DNA of 56,786 nucleotides, taken from the NCBI GenBank assembly GCA_019635715.1, contig JAHBYY010000023.1, positions 1 through 56,786 of the forward strand. The letters run 5' to 3'. Source of the DNA: Rhizobiaceae bacterium (lineage in GTDB: Bacteria > Pseudomonadota > Alphaproteobacteria > Rhizobiales > Rhizobiaceae). Positions 8,537 through 16,798 of this stretch are shown in pieces. The translations under genes were made by a program, and so were the position numbers. How positions within the stretch are numbered: the first letter of the stretch is position 1; every line of letters begins with the position of its first letter. The notes beneath the pieces were generated by a model. It saw only the letters and a list, made by a program, of their open reading frames with translations, made no database searches and had not been told where the DNA came from.

Positions 8537-8839
8537 ATGAACCGCCTGACCCGTATCACCCTTTCCGCAGCATTTTTCGCGCTCGCCTCCACCGCCGGCG
8601 CATTGGCCGACGACGCGATGGCGACCGACACGATGTCCGGCGACGCCGCGACCACCGATGCCATGAAGCCCGCCGACGCGATGGCGACCGACTCCATGGC
8701 CACAGACTCGATGTCGGGCGACGCGATGGCGACCGACGCCATGTCGGACGATGCCATGAAGAAGGACTGCATGGCCAAGGCGGAAATGGAGACCGACGCG
8801 ATGAAGAAGGAGGAAGCGCTGGCCGCCTGCGCCAAATAG
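8537..8839 (+). CDS. Secreted Met/Asp-rich repeat protein (pentapeptide MXKDX type)
   Basis: This encodes a 100-residue protein: a signal peptide (RLTRITLSAAFFALASTAGA, cleavage near ALA-DD) followed by about 15 imperfect repeats of the type MATDxMSGDA. The repeats are rich in Met, Asp, Ala and Thr, and end in a Lys/Glu stretch with two cysteines. It matches the MXKDX-repeat family of small exported proteins of unknown function; Met-rich repeats could bind copper or silver, but that is speculation. The start at 8537 follows a GAGGAGC ribosome site. A terminator follows at 8857. Confidence 0.75.
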   Translation: MNRLTRITLSAAFFALASTAGALADDAMATDTMSGDAATTDAMKPADAMATDSMATDSMSGDAMATDAMSDDAMKKDCMAKAEMETDAMKKEEALAACAK

Positions 8840-8856
8840 CCTGTAGACGGTGCACC

Positions 8857-8888
8857 GGCGGCGGCCGGTCCCGGGCCGTCGCCGTTTT
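8857..8888 (+). terminator. Rho-independent terminator after the Met/Asp repeat gene
   Basis: A GC-rich stem (GGCGGCGGCC paired with GGGCCGTCGCC, with one G-U pair) around a GGTCCC loop is followed by GTTTTT. It starts 17 bp after the stop codon at 8839. Confidence 0.7.
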
Positions 8889-9058
8889 TGGTAAGCGCAT
8901 GCTTGCCGGATGTCCCTGTTGACGCGCCCCCCTACTTCATCGCCATTTCCTCCCGCGCAGAAACCATTTATCAGTGGGGTGGACAGGAAGAGGCCGGGGC
9001 AGCCCGGCCGCCTTCCCCACCAACGCGCCGATCCGATCGGCAACAGGGAGAGACGGCC

Positions 9059-10594
9059 ATGAGCGTGGCGACCGAGACCAGGCAGGGACGCGCGCTGCGC
9101 CTGCATGACAGCGACAATGTGGTGGTGGCGCTGGAGACCATCGCGCCGGGCGCGGTCGCCGAGGGTGTGACCGCGACCGTGCGCGTGCCGCGCGGCCACA
9201 AGATGGCGACCGTCGCGATCCCCGTCGGCGCGCCGATCCTGAAATTCGGCCAGATCATCGGCTTCGCCACAAAGCTCATTGCGCCGGGCGAGTGGGTGCA
9301 CGAGCACAATGTCGAGATGCACGCCTTCGCCCGCGACTACCAGTTCGCCGAGGGCGCCACGCCGACGGCGATGGTGCCGGAGGCCGAGCGCGCCACCTTC
9401 AAGGGCTTCCGCCGCGCCGACGGCAAGGTCGGCACGCGCAACTACATCGGCATCCTGACCTCGGTGAACTGCTCGGCCTCCGTCGCCCGCTTCATGGCCG
9501 AGGAGATCGTCCGCTCCGGCATCCTCGACGACTATCCCAACATCGACGGCGTCATCCCGCTGGTGCATGGCGGCGGCTGCGCGCTCGACATCAAGGGCGA
9601 AGGCTACGAGGTGCTGAAGCGCACCCAGTGGGGCTATGCCACCAATCCGAACATGGGCGCCGTGGTGATGGTCGGGCTCGGCTGCGAGGGTTTCCAGATC
9701 GGCCGCTGGAAGGAGGCCTACGGCATCCAGGAGAGCGAGACCTTCCGCTCCATGACCATCCAGGAGACCGGCGGCACGAAGAAGACCGTACAGGCTGGCG
9801 TCGAATCGATCCGCGACATGCTGCCGGTCGTCGACCGCGCCAAGCGCGAGACCGTGCCGGCCAGCGAGATCGTGCTGGCGCTGCAATGCGGCGGCTCGGA
9901 CGGCTATTCGGGCATCACCGCCAACCCGGCGCTTGGCTATGCCGCCGACCTGCTGGTCCGGCACGGCGGCACGGCGATCCTTTCGGAGACGCCGGAGATC
10001 TACGGCGCCGAGCATCTTCTGACGCGGCGCGCGGTAAATCGCGCCGTCGGCGAAAAACTGGTCGAGCGCATCCGCTGGTGGGAGGATTATACCGAGCGCA
10101 ACAAGATGGAGATGAACAACAATCCCTCGCCCGGCAACAAGGCGGGCGGCTTGACCACCATCCTGGAGAAGTCGCTGGGCGCGGCCGCCAAGGGCGGCAC
10201 CACCAACCTCGTCGAGGTCTACGAATATGCGGAAGCCGTGACCGCCAAGGGCTTCGTCTTCATGGACACGCCCGGCTACGATCCGGTCGGCGCGACCGGC
10301 CAGGTGGCCGGCGGCGCCAATGTGCTGTGCTTCACCACGGGGCGCGGCTCGGCCTTCGGCTGCAAGCCGACGCCGTCGATCAAGCTCGCCACCAACCCGG
10401 TGGTCTACAAGCAGATGACCGACGACATGGACATCAACTGCGGCGACATCCTCGAAGGCGTGTCGATCGAGGACAAGGGCCGCGAGATCTTCGAGCGGGT
10501 GCTGGCCGTGGCGTCCGGCGAGCGCTCGAAGTCGGAGCTGCTCGGCTACGGCGACGCCGAGTTCGTGCCGTGGACGATCGGCGCGACGATGTAA
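9059..10594 (+). CDS. UxaA-family altronate/galactarate dehydratase
   Basis: This encodes a 511-residue protein with an N-terminal SAF domain (about residues 13-85: RVPRGHKMATVAIPVGAPI) fused to the D-galactarate dehydratase/altronate hydrolase catalytic domain, as in UxaA and GarD. Conserved blocks are GTRNYIGILTSVNCSA, VMVGLGCEGFQ, LQCGGSDGYSGITANPA and DTPGYDPVGATGQVAGG. These enzymes dehydrate a sugar acid to a 2-keto-3-deoxy acid using Fe2+. The start at 9059 follows GGGAGAGACGGCC. The real substrate cannot be told from sequence. No other hexuronate genes are adjacent; the facing DapA-family gene may act on the product. Confidence 0.85.
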   Translation: MSVATETRQGRALRLHDSDNVVVALETIAPGAVAEGVTATVRVPRGHKMATVAIPVGAPILKFGQIIGFATKLIAPGEWVHEHNVEMHAFARDYQFAEGATPTAMVPEAERATFKGFRRADGKVGTRNYIGILTSVNCSASVARFMAEEIVRSGILDDYPNIDGVIPLVHGGGCALDIKGEGYEVLKRTQWGYATNPNMGAVVMVGLGCEGFQIGRWKEAYGIQESETFRSMTIQETGGTKKTVQAGVESIRDMLPVVDRAKRETVPASEIVLALQCGGSDGYSGITANPALGYAADLLVRHGGTAILSETPEIYGAEHLLTRRAVNRAVGEKLVERIRWWEDYTERNKMEMNNNPSPGNKAGGLTTILEKSLGAAAKGGTTNLVEVYEYAEAVTAKGFVFMDTPGYDPVGATGQVAGGANVLCFTTGRGSAFGCKPTPSIKLATNPVVYKQMTDDMDINCGDILEGVSIEDKGREIFERVLAVASGERSKSELLGYGDAEFVPWTIGATM

Positions 10595-10602
10595 ATGCGA
10601 CG

Positions 10603-10728
10603 CCCCCTCCACCACTTCGTGGTCCCCCTCCCCCGTAAACGGGGGAGGATAGAGGGCGTGCAAGCGGCACCACCAATCCTCCCCCGCGAAGCGGGGGAGG
10701 GGGACCAGGCGAAGCATGGTGGAGGGGG
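10603..10728. repeat. Intergenic inverted repeat, family A, between convergent genes
   Basis: This is a second copy of the family A unit (compare 1232-1348). The arms begin CCCCCTCCACCA and end with the complement, with a nested CCCCCGTAAACGGGGG hairpin. The right arm carries CCAGGCGAAGCATGG where the 1232 copy has CCACGAAGTGG. It lies between convergent genes, where it could end transcription from both sides. Confidence 0.85.
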
Positions 10729-10770
10729 CCTCCTGCTCTCATCGAAAGCCAAAGCCACAAGCAGCGAAAA

Positions 10771-11667
10771 CTATTTGGCTCTCTTCGCTAGCCTCTCTTT
10801 CGCCGCCTCGATGATCGCCACCACCCGGTCGCGCTCCTCGCCGACGAGCGGCAGGCGCGGGGCGCGCGTCCATTCCGGCGCGCCGTAGACGAGATGTTCG
10901 GCGAGCTTGATGTACTGCACCAGCTTGACATGCGTATCGAGGTGGAAGGCCGGCGTCAGGATGGCGTAGAGCGCGCGGGCTGCCGCGAAATCCCCTGTCC
11001 GGCAAAGCTCGAACAGTTCGACGCATTCGACCGGCCAGGCATTGGTCATGCCCGACACCCAGCCGGTGACGCCCAGCGCGCAGCTTTCGACGATCAGATC
11101 GTCGACGCCGCAGAAGATCGAGAAGCACTCGCCGTGGCGGATGCGCAGGTCGGTGACGCGGCGGATGTCGCCGCTCTCCTCCTTGATGCAGACGATGCCG
11201 GGCACGTCGACGAGGTCGTCGAGGATCGAAGGCGTAACGTCGACGCCATAGGCGATCGGGTTGTTGTAGATCATCACCGGCAGGCCGCCTCGCATGGCGA
11301 TGGTGCGATACCAGTGAGCCGTCTCGCGCGGATCGGTCCTGTAGCCGAGGCTCGGAAACACCATCAGCCCCTGCGCGCCGAAGCTCTCATAGGCACGCGC
11401 ATGGGCGACGGCATTGTCCAGCGTGACTTCGGCCAGTCCCGACAGGAGCGGCACGCGGCCGTCCACCACCTCTACGGCGGCGCGGATGATCGCCTCGCGC
11501 TCCGGCATGCTCATCGAGGCGTTCTCGCCGAGCATCGGCAGGACGATGACGCCGGACACGCCGCCGTCGATCAGCCGCTCGATGCTGGCCTGGGTGGCCG
11601 CCAGATCTATCCCCTCGTCGCGCCGCAGCTTCGTCGTCACCGCCGGAAATACGCCCGTCCAGTTCAT
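10771..11667 (-). CDS. Dihydrodipicolinate synthase (DapA)/N-acetylneuraminate lyase family protein
   Basis: This encodes a 298-residue class I aldolase-type TIM barrel. The Schiff-base lysine is K162 (CIKEESGD) and the catalytic tyrosine is Y134 (MIYNNP). The usual GEN motif of the phosphate/carboxylate site appears as MLGENASMS (residues 45-53). Catabolic members include 2-keto-3-deoxy sugar-acid dehydratases or aldolases and the hydroxyproline-pathway deaminase. Its place beside a UxaA-family dehydratase suggests a keto-deoxy acid substrate, but no exact assignment is possible. It is unlikely to be the biosynthetic DapA because the surroundings are catabolic. Confidence 0.8.
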   Translation of the reverse strand: MNWTGVFPAVTTKLRRDEGIDLAATQASIERLIDGGVSGVIVLPMLGENASMSMPEREAIIRAAVEVVDGRVPLLSGLAEVTLDNAVAHARAYESFGAQGLMVFPSLGYRTDPRETAHWYRTIAMRGGLPVMIYNNPIAYGVDVTPSILDDLVDVPGIVCIKEESGDIRRVTDLRIRHGECFSIFCGVDDLIVESCALGVTGWVSGMTNAWPVECVELFELCRTGDFAAARALYAILTPAFHLDTHVKLVQYIKLAEHLVYGAPEWTRAPRLPLVGEERDRVVAIIEAAKERLAKRAK

Positions 11668-11773
11668 CGTCCCGTTCTCCGGCCAGCCTGTGCCGCCACA
11701 TCGGATAGCAGAGCGGGCCGGAGATAGACAGGGTTCTGACGCGCAGTGCCCCGGAACTGAACCTGGGTTAACG

Positions 11774-11938
11774 CCCCCTCACCCGGCCTCCGCTTCGCTC
11801 GGCCACCCTCTCCCCGGCGGGGAGAGGAAGCCGGAAACGTCCCGCCACGCCGCCAGCTTGTCGTGGCTGCGGCGGCTGAAACTTCCTCTCCCCGCCGGGG
11901 AGAGGGTGGCCGAGCGAAGCGGAGGCCGGGCGAGGGGG
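11774..11938. repeat. Intergenic inverted repeat with about 57-bp arms (family D)
   Basis: The left arm (11774-11830) and right arm (11882-11938) pair almost perfectly, with nested GGCCTCCGCTTCGCTCGGCC and CTCTCCCCGGCGGGGAGAG blocks. It occupies the middle of the 426-bp divergent gap between the DapA-family gene and the diguanylate cyclase. The flanks (11668-11773 and 11939-12093) should contain both promoters; none stood out. Confidence 0.85.
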
Positions 11939-12093
11939 TAAAGCCGCGTTGCGACGATGTCGTCGTCAACCCGGATTCACTGCCGTGCGCGGAGTACCGC
12001 AACCTCGGGCGGCATCGGGTCGAGCGTCAGTTAACCCGCTCTCAACGGCCCGGCGCTAGGATCGGCCAGGATCCTCAAAGAGCAGCCGCATCC

Positions 12094-13077
12094 ATGCAAG
12101 AAGCAGCCATGCCGACGCCGACCGAGGGATTTCGCGAACTGGCCGAGGCGCTGTCCGGCATCGGCCGGCTGGTCGAGACGCTGCGCGAGCGCATCCGCCT
12201 GCTGGAGGGCGCCATCGACAATTTTCCCGGCGGCATCTCGCTGTTCGACAGCGAGATGAAGATGGTGCTGTGCAACGAGCGCCAGAAGGAAATGCTCGAC
12301 TATCCGCCGTCGCTGTTCGCCCATGGCAATCCGACGCTGGAGGAACTGTTCCGCTTCAACGCCCAGCGCGGCGAATACGGCCCCGGCGACTGGCGCGAGC
12401 AGGTGGCGCGCCGCGTCGCCCTGCTGCACGAGCGCAAGCCGCATGCCTATGAGCGCGTCCGGCCGAACGGCACGGTCCTGGAGATCCGCGGCATGCCGAT
12501 CGACGGCGGCGGCTTCATCACCACCTATTTCGACGTGACGGAGAAGCGCCGCACCCAGAACATGGTGGCCCACATGGCCCACCACGACGCCCTGACCGAC
12601 CTGCCGAACCGGGCGCTATTCGCCGACCGGCTGGGCACCGCGGTGGCGCTCGCCCGGCGCGGCGGCCGGATGGCGGTCCACTATCTCGACCTCGACGGCT
12701 TCAAGCCGGTCAACGACCGGCACGGCCACAAGACCGGCGATTCGCTCCTGGTTGCGGTCGCCAAGCGCCTCGGCTCCAGCATCCGCGACAACGACACGGT
12801 GGCGCGCCTCGGCGGCGACGAGTTCGCCATCCTGCAGACCGGCATCCGCGAGCCCGGCGACGCGGCCATCCTGGCCCGCCGCATTCTCGGCCAGTTCTCC
12901 TCGCCCTTCGACGTCGAGGGGCGGGATCTGAGCGTCGGCGTGTCGATCGGCATCGCGCTCGCCCCGGAAGACGGGGTGAAGCCCGACGAGGTGCTGGCCA
13001 AGGCCGACACGGCGCTCTACCGCAGCAAGGCGGCGGGGCGCGGCCGGATGTCGTTCTTCAGCGCCCAGGCCGCGTAG
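12094..13077 (+). CDS. PAS-GGDEF diguanylate cyclase
   Basis: This encodes a 327-residue soluble protein. A PAS domain of the PAS-7 type spans about residues 38-150 (AIDNFPGGISLFDSEMKMVL through TTYFDVTEKR). A GGDEF domain follows at about 160-325. The active-site motif GGDEF is intact at 240-244, and an inhibitory I-site RDND lies exactly five residues upstream (231-234). It should therefore make cyclic di-GMP and be product-inhibited. There is no EAL domain, membrane segment or cofactor-binding hint for the PAS ligand. Starts at 12094 and 12109 are both possible. Confidence 0.92.
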   Translation: MQEAAMPTPTEGFRELAEALSGIGRLVETLRERIRLLEGAIDNFPGGISLFDSEMKMVLCNERQKEMLDYPPSLFAHGNPTLEELFRFNAQRGEYGPGDWREQVARRVALLHERKPHAYERVRPNGTVLEIRGMPIDGGGFITTYFDVTEKRRTQNMVAHMAHHDALTDLPNRALFADRLGTAVALARRGGRMAVHYLDLDGFKPVNDRHGHKTGDSLLVAVAKRLGSSIRDNDTVARLGGDEFAILQTGIREPGDAAILARRILGQFSSPFDVEGRDLSVGVSIGIALAPEDGVKPDEVLAKADTALYRSKAAGRGRMSFFSAQAA

Positions 13078-13143
13078 GCGAGCCTTCCGCCTCAATAGGT
13101 GGGGCAATCGCATCTGGTCGGCGCGGCGATCCGCTATCGAGCA

Positions 13144-13278
13144 CCGTCATCCTCGGGCTTGTCCCGAGGATCTGCCGTGCGACCGCAAAGATGCGCGAAG
13201 ATCACTCTTTCGCAGACGCCGGACTGGCGAAACGCGATCACCCGAAGCAGATCCTCGGGACAAGCCCGAGGATGACGG
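13144..13278. repeat. Intergenic inverted repeat with 31-bp perfect arms
   Basis: The arms 13144-13174 and 13248-13278 are exact reverse complements (CCGTCATCCTCGGGCTTGTC ... GAGGATCTG). Each arm also folds on itself (CCTCGGG-CTTGT-CCCGAGG). It lies between the convergent diguanylate cyclase and SDR genes, so a bidirectional terminator role is plausible. Confidence 0.9.
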
Positions 13279-13332
13279 CGGAGCTGTCCGGCTCGCGACA
13301 CATATAGTAATCAGGTATGCGATCGCCCTGTC

Positions 13333-14079
13333 TCAGTAGGTGGCGCGGCCGCCGGACAGGTCGAACACCGCGCCCGTGGTGAAGGAATTCTCCTTCGACA
13401 CCAGCCAGGCGACCATGTTGGCGGCCTCGTCGACCTCCAGGAAGCGGGCGCGCGGGATCTTCGACAGCATGTAGTCGATGTGTTCCTGCTTCATCTGGTC
13501 GAAGATCGGCGTGCGCGCCGCCGCCGGCGTGATCGCGTTGACGGCGATGTCGAGGCCGGCGAGTTCCTTGCCCAGCGACTTGGTCAGCGCCATGACGCCG
13601 GCCTTCGACGCCGAATAGGCCGAGGCGTTGGGATTGCCTTCCTTGCCGGCGATCGACGCGACGTTGACGATGCGCCCATAGCCGCGCGCCTTCATGCCGG
13701 GCACCACCGCCCGGTTGACGTGGAAGGTGCCGTTGAGATTGATCTCGATGACGCGGCGCCAGTCCTCCAGCGGATAGGCCTCCAGCGTGTGGTTCGGTCC
13801 GGCGATGCCGGCGGAATTGACCATGATCGACACGGGACCGGCGCCGGCCTCGGTGCGTGCGACAGCCTCGACCACGGCCTGCGCGTCGGTGATGTCGACG
13901 GTGACCGACGAGGCGGCCGGCCCGATCTTCTCGACGGCGGCCTTGAGCGGACCTTCGTTGACGTCCCACAGGCAGACCTTGGCGCCCGACGCCGCGATGC
14001 GCTTGGCGAAGGCGAAGCCGAGGCCCTGCGCGCCGCCGGTGATGATGGCCGTCTGGCCCTCGAGATCGATCCTGTTCAT
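13333..14079 (-). CDS. Short-chain dehydrogenase/reductase (SDR)
   Basis: This encodes a 248-residue classical SDR. The NAD(P)-binding motif is TGGAQGLGFA (about residues 13-22). NSAGIAG, the catalytic Ser (NVASIAGKEG) and the YSASKAG motif (Tyr and Lys) are all present. The Asp after beta-strand 2 (LWDVNE) favours NAD(H) over NADP(H). It resembles sugar- or polyol-oxidising SDRs. It heads away from the ChbG-like gene and borders the cyclitol/sugar island, where it may oxidise a sugar or sugar acid. The start at 14079 gives the normal N-terminus MNRIDLEGQTAIITG. Confidence 0.85.
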   Translation of the reverse strand: MNRIDLEGQTAIITGGAQGLGFAFAKRIAASGAKVCLWDVNEGPLKAAVEKIGPAASSVTVDITDAQAVVEAVARTEAGAGPVSIMVNSAGIAGPNHTLEAYPLEDWRRVIEINLNGTFHVNRAVVPGMKARGYGRIVNVASIAGKEGNPNASAYSASKAGVMALTKSLGKELAGLDIAVNAITPAAARTPIFDQMKQEHIDYMLSKIPRARFLEVDEAANMVAWLVSKENSFTTGAVFDLSGGRATY

Positions 14080-14312
14080 GTCGTGAAACCCTGCTTTCCC
14101 TGTGCGGGCGCACCCTATACGTGCAAGCCGCGGTTCGTCACCTGCCCGGTGCCGCCGAATTCGCGGGCAGGCGCGGTGGTTCCTGCATCGAGCCGGCAAC
14201 TGGTCCTGCCGCTTTTGCCGCGCAAGGGCATAATCGATGGAACCGTATGGCGCGACCAAGTGCGGATTCCGCAGGTCGCGGCATGGCCGCCGGATGCCCG
14301 AGGAGACCCAGC

Positions 14313-15191
14313 ATGGCTGTTCCAGCCGCAGGCAGGAAACGCGTCGTCATCCACGAGGACGATGTCGGCATGAGCCACGGCACCAACGTCGCGTTCCGCG
14401 AGCTGTCGGCCAGGGGCGCCTGCAGCGCCGGCTCGGTCATGGTACCCTGCCCGTGGTTCGCCGAGACGGCCGAACTGGCGGCGGCCGAGCCGTCGCTCGA
14501 CCTCGGCGTCCACCTGACGCTGACCAGCGAGCAGAAGCCGTATCGCTGGCGGCCGCTGACGGCGCCGCCGCGCTCGGCCGGGCTGACCGACGAGCTCGGC
14601 TTCTTCTGGCCGGACGTGCCGCGGGCCCGCAAGGCGCAGCCGGAGGCGGTGGAGGCGGAACTGCGGGCGCAGATCGAGACGGCGCGCGCCGCCGGCATCG
14701 ACATCACCCATCTCGACCCGCATATGGGCACGGCGCTGATGCCGGAGTTTTGCGCGATCTACCGGCGGCTCGGGATCGAGTACGGGGTTCCCGTCGTGCT
14801 GGTGAACGATCTGAAGGCGTACAATCCGGCGAGCTACGCCGGAGGCGGCCTCGACTTCGCCCGCTACGATGCCGAGATCGCCGCGGCGCGGGCGGCTGGT
14901 GAGCCGGTCTTCGACACAATCCTGGAGACGCCGTGGCGGCGCAGGACGGATGCGCGGACCGCCTATCGCGAGCTGTTCGCCTCGATCCCCGATGGGTTGA
15001 GTTTCCTGGCGCTGCACTTCAACGCGCCCGGCGATTTCGAGGCGGTCAATCCCGGCGACGCGCCGATCCGCATCGGCGAATACGAGCTGTTCCGAACGCC
15101 GGTCATCCAGGAGTGGATCGAGGAATTCGGCCTCGAAGTGATCGGCATGCGGGAAATGCGCGACGCGATGCGAGCCGGTCTTCGGGGATGA
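14313..15191 (+). CDS. ChbG/HpnK-family (YdjC-like) carbohydrate deacetylase
   Basis: This encodes a 292-residue protein of the YdjC/ChbG fold, metal-dependent enzymes that remove acetyl groups from N-acetylated sugars. The metal-binding Asp pair is HEDDVGMSHG (about residues 14-23). Histidines are in GVHLTLTSE and THLDPHMG, and a C-terminal LHFNAPGDFE follows. The start at 14313 is supported by CGAGGAGACCCAGC. It is divergent from the SDR and convergent with a Gfo/Idh gene. In this island it might deacetylate an amino-sugar or amino-cyclitol; the substrate is not shown by sequence. Confidence 0.8.
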   Translation: MAVPAAGRKRVVIHEDDVGMSHGTNVAFRELSARGACSAGSVMVPCPWFAETAELAAAEPSLDLGVHLTLTSEQKPYRWRPLTAPPRSAGLTDELGFFWPDVPRARKAQPEAVEAELRAQIETARAAGIDITHLDPHMGTALMPEFCAIYRRLGIEYGVPVVLVNDLKAYNPASYAGGGLDFARYDAEIAAARAAGEPVFDTILETPWRRRTDARTAYRELFASIPDGLSFLALHFNAPGDFEAVNPGDAPIRIGEYELFRTPVIQEWIEEFGLEVIGMREMRDAMRAGLRG

Positions 15192-15197
15192 CGGGTA

Positions 15198-15438
15198 CCG
15201 GGTGCGTCCTTCGAGGCTCGCCCGCCGCATCTTATGCTCATTTGGCCGATACGGTGCGGGCTCGCACCTCAGGATGAGGGTGGTCCGTGCCTGTCGCCTG
15301 TCCTGATGTAGAGCGTGTTTTCAATAGCTTGATATTTGTGTTGGCCGGCACCCACGTCCCTCATCCTGAGGTGCGAGCCCGCACCACGTCGGTCAGGCGG
15401 CGTGATATCGGCGGGCGAGCCTCGAAGGACGCACCCGG
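15198..15438. repeat. Long imperfect inverted repeat between convergent genes
   Basis: The left arm begins CCGGGTGCGTCCTTCGAGGC and the right arm ends with its reverse complement. Inner blocks GGTGCGGGCTCGCACC.. and CCTCAGGATGAGGG are repeated on the other side. The two arms of about 85 bp flank a roughly 70-bp AT-richer centre. It lies between the ends of the ChbG-like and Gfo/Idh genes. Confidence 0.85.
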
Positions 15439-15458
15439 CGCTCTCAGCATCGCGACTG

Positions 15459-16559
15459 TCACCCCTTTCCAGCCATGAACCGCCGCGCCATCGCGACCAG
15501 CAGCGCCATGTCGCGGGCGGCGTGCTCCGGCGTGTTGACCACCGGCGCGCCGGCGGTGATCGCCGCGTGGAAGCCGCGCAGTTCCTCCACGAAGGCCTCG
15601 CCATAGCCCGGCCGAAGCTCGGTCTCGCGCGCCGTGTGGCCGTCCGAGGTGCGGATGGTGAGCCGCGTCGGCTGGTGATTGAGGTAGGGCGAGGGGAAGA
15701 CCAGCTCCAGCACCGCGTCGTCGAAAGTGACGGTGATGCGCTCGCGGTAGTCGGCGAGGCCGGGCACGGCGAGATGCGTCATGGTCCACAGCGCCTTGCC
15801 GCCGAGCAGGCTGACCGTTCCATGACCGCCCTCGCCGTCGGCGAAGATCGTGGCGCCGACGACCTCGCCGTCCGGCACGCCGAGCCGCTCCAGGATGCCG
15901 TGCACCGCATTGACGTCGTGGACCATCGACGACGAATAGGCGCCAGTGAAACCACGATAGGCGAGGTCGGAGGGCACCGAGCCGAGCGCCTCCGAGACCT
16001 GGGCGCGCTGGGCGGCAACGGCTTGCGCGACCAGGGCGCGGTCGATGTCGTCGCCGCGCTTCAGCGGCCGGTGCGCGACATAGGGCCAGGCGTCGGGATC
16101 GTTGACCTCGACGGAGATCATGCGCAGCGTCTGCGCCGTGCCGGGCAGGCTGTCGAGCGCCAGCCGGTAGGCCGGGTCGAAGCGCTTCATAGTGCCGACC
16201 TGGACGACGCGGCCGGCGGCGTCGCGCGCCGCGATGATCTCGCCGATCTCGGACGGCGAATAGCACAGCGGCTTCTCGCAGAAGACGTGAAGTCCCTTCG
16301 CCAGCGCGGCCAGCACCTGGCTGCGGTGCAGCGGGTCGGGCGAGGCGATCAGGATCGCGTCGAGCGGCTCGGCCAGCAGCGCCTCCGGCGTGTCGAAGCC
16401 GCGCACGCCCCAGGTGGCGGTGACGAAGTCGCGGGTGATGGCGGACGGATCGGCGACGCCGGCGAGGTCGTAGAGGTCGTGCAGGGCGATGAGGTTCGGG
16501 ATGTGCTCGACCTGGGCGATGGTGCCGGCGCCGACGACGCCGATGCGGAGTTTTGTCAT
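15459..16559 (-). CDS. Gfo/Idh/MocA-family oxidoreductase (1)
   Basis: This encodes a 366-residue NAD(P)-dependent oxidoreductase. An N-terminal Rossmann fold (KLRIGVVGAGTIAQVEHIPN) carries the family signature FCEKPLCYSPSEIGEI near residue 95, where the Lys is catalytic. An alpha/beta substrate domain follows. It is the last gene of the minus-strand ABC transporter run, after a perfect 52-bp-arm hairpin. It probably oxidises the imported sugar or cyclitol. It is a paralogue of the Gfo/Idh gene at 22937. Confidence 0.85.
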   Translation of the reverse strand: MTKLRIGVVGAGTIAQVEHIPNLIALHDLYDLAGVADPSAITRDFVTATWGVRGFDTPEALLAEPLDAILIASPDPLHRSQVLAALAKGLHVFCEKPLCYSPSEIGEIIAARDAAGRVVQVGTMKRFDPAYRLALDSLPGTAQTLRMISVEVNDPDAWPYVAHRPLKRGDDIDRALVAQAVAAQRAQVSEALGSVPSDLAYRGFTGAYSSSMVHDVNAVHGILERLGVPDGEVVGATIFADGEGGHGTVSLLGGKALWTMTHLAVPGLADYRERITVTFDDAVLELVFPSPYLNHQPTRLTIRTSDGHTARETELRPGYGEAFVEELRGFHAAITAGAPVVNTPEHAARDMALLVAMARRFMAGKG

Positions 16560-16584
16560 ACCGGCAACTCCGGATTGACCAAGG

Positions 16585-16755
16585 CGCGACGCTGACGACC
16601 CCCTCCCCCTTGTGGGGAGGGATAGAGGGTGGGGGTAAAGGTCGGCGCAAGCATTCTGAATTCGCCCTCTAGTGATCGAGTCTTACAGGGTCAGGTCCTT
16701 GGCACCCCCACCCTCTATCCCTCCCCACAAGGGGGAGGGGGTCGTCAGCGTCGCG
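16585..16755. repeat. Inverted repeat with 52-bp perfect arms
   Basis: Arms 16585-16636 and 16704-16755 are exact reverse complements over 52 bp, starting CGCGACGCTGACGACCCCCT. The 67-bp centre is unrelated. It sits between the ABC ATPase gene and the downstream Gfo/Idh gene on the same strand. Confidence 0.95.
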
Positions 16756-16798
16756 TCAATCCTTTGCAGGGCCCCGCTTATCGGTCGGAACGATCGGC

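Noticed and set aside
8610-8790. Repeated DNA words that could suggest a CRISPR or tandem array
   Set aside because: The repeats are in frame, imperfect, lack unique spacers and encode the Met/Asp repeat protein.
8282-10717. 811-codon open frame on the minus strand opposite the UxaA-family gene
   Set aside because: Antisense shadow with biased composition that runs through a terminator and a dispersed repeat.
16655-16682. Stretch resembling cloning-vector sequence (GAATTCGCCC and CTAGTGATCG) within the hairpin centre
   Set aside because: Only short words match and the order is not that of a vector junction; coincidence is more likely than contamination.
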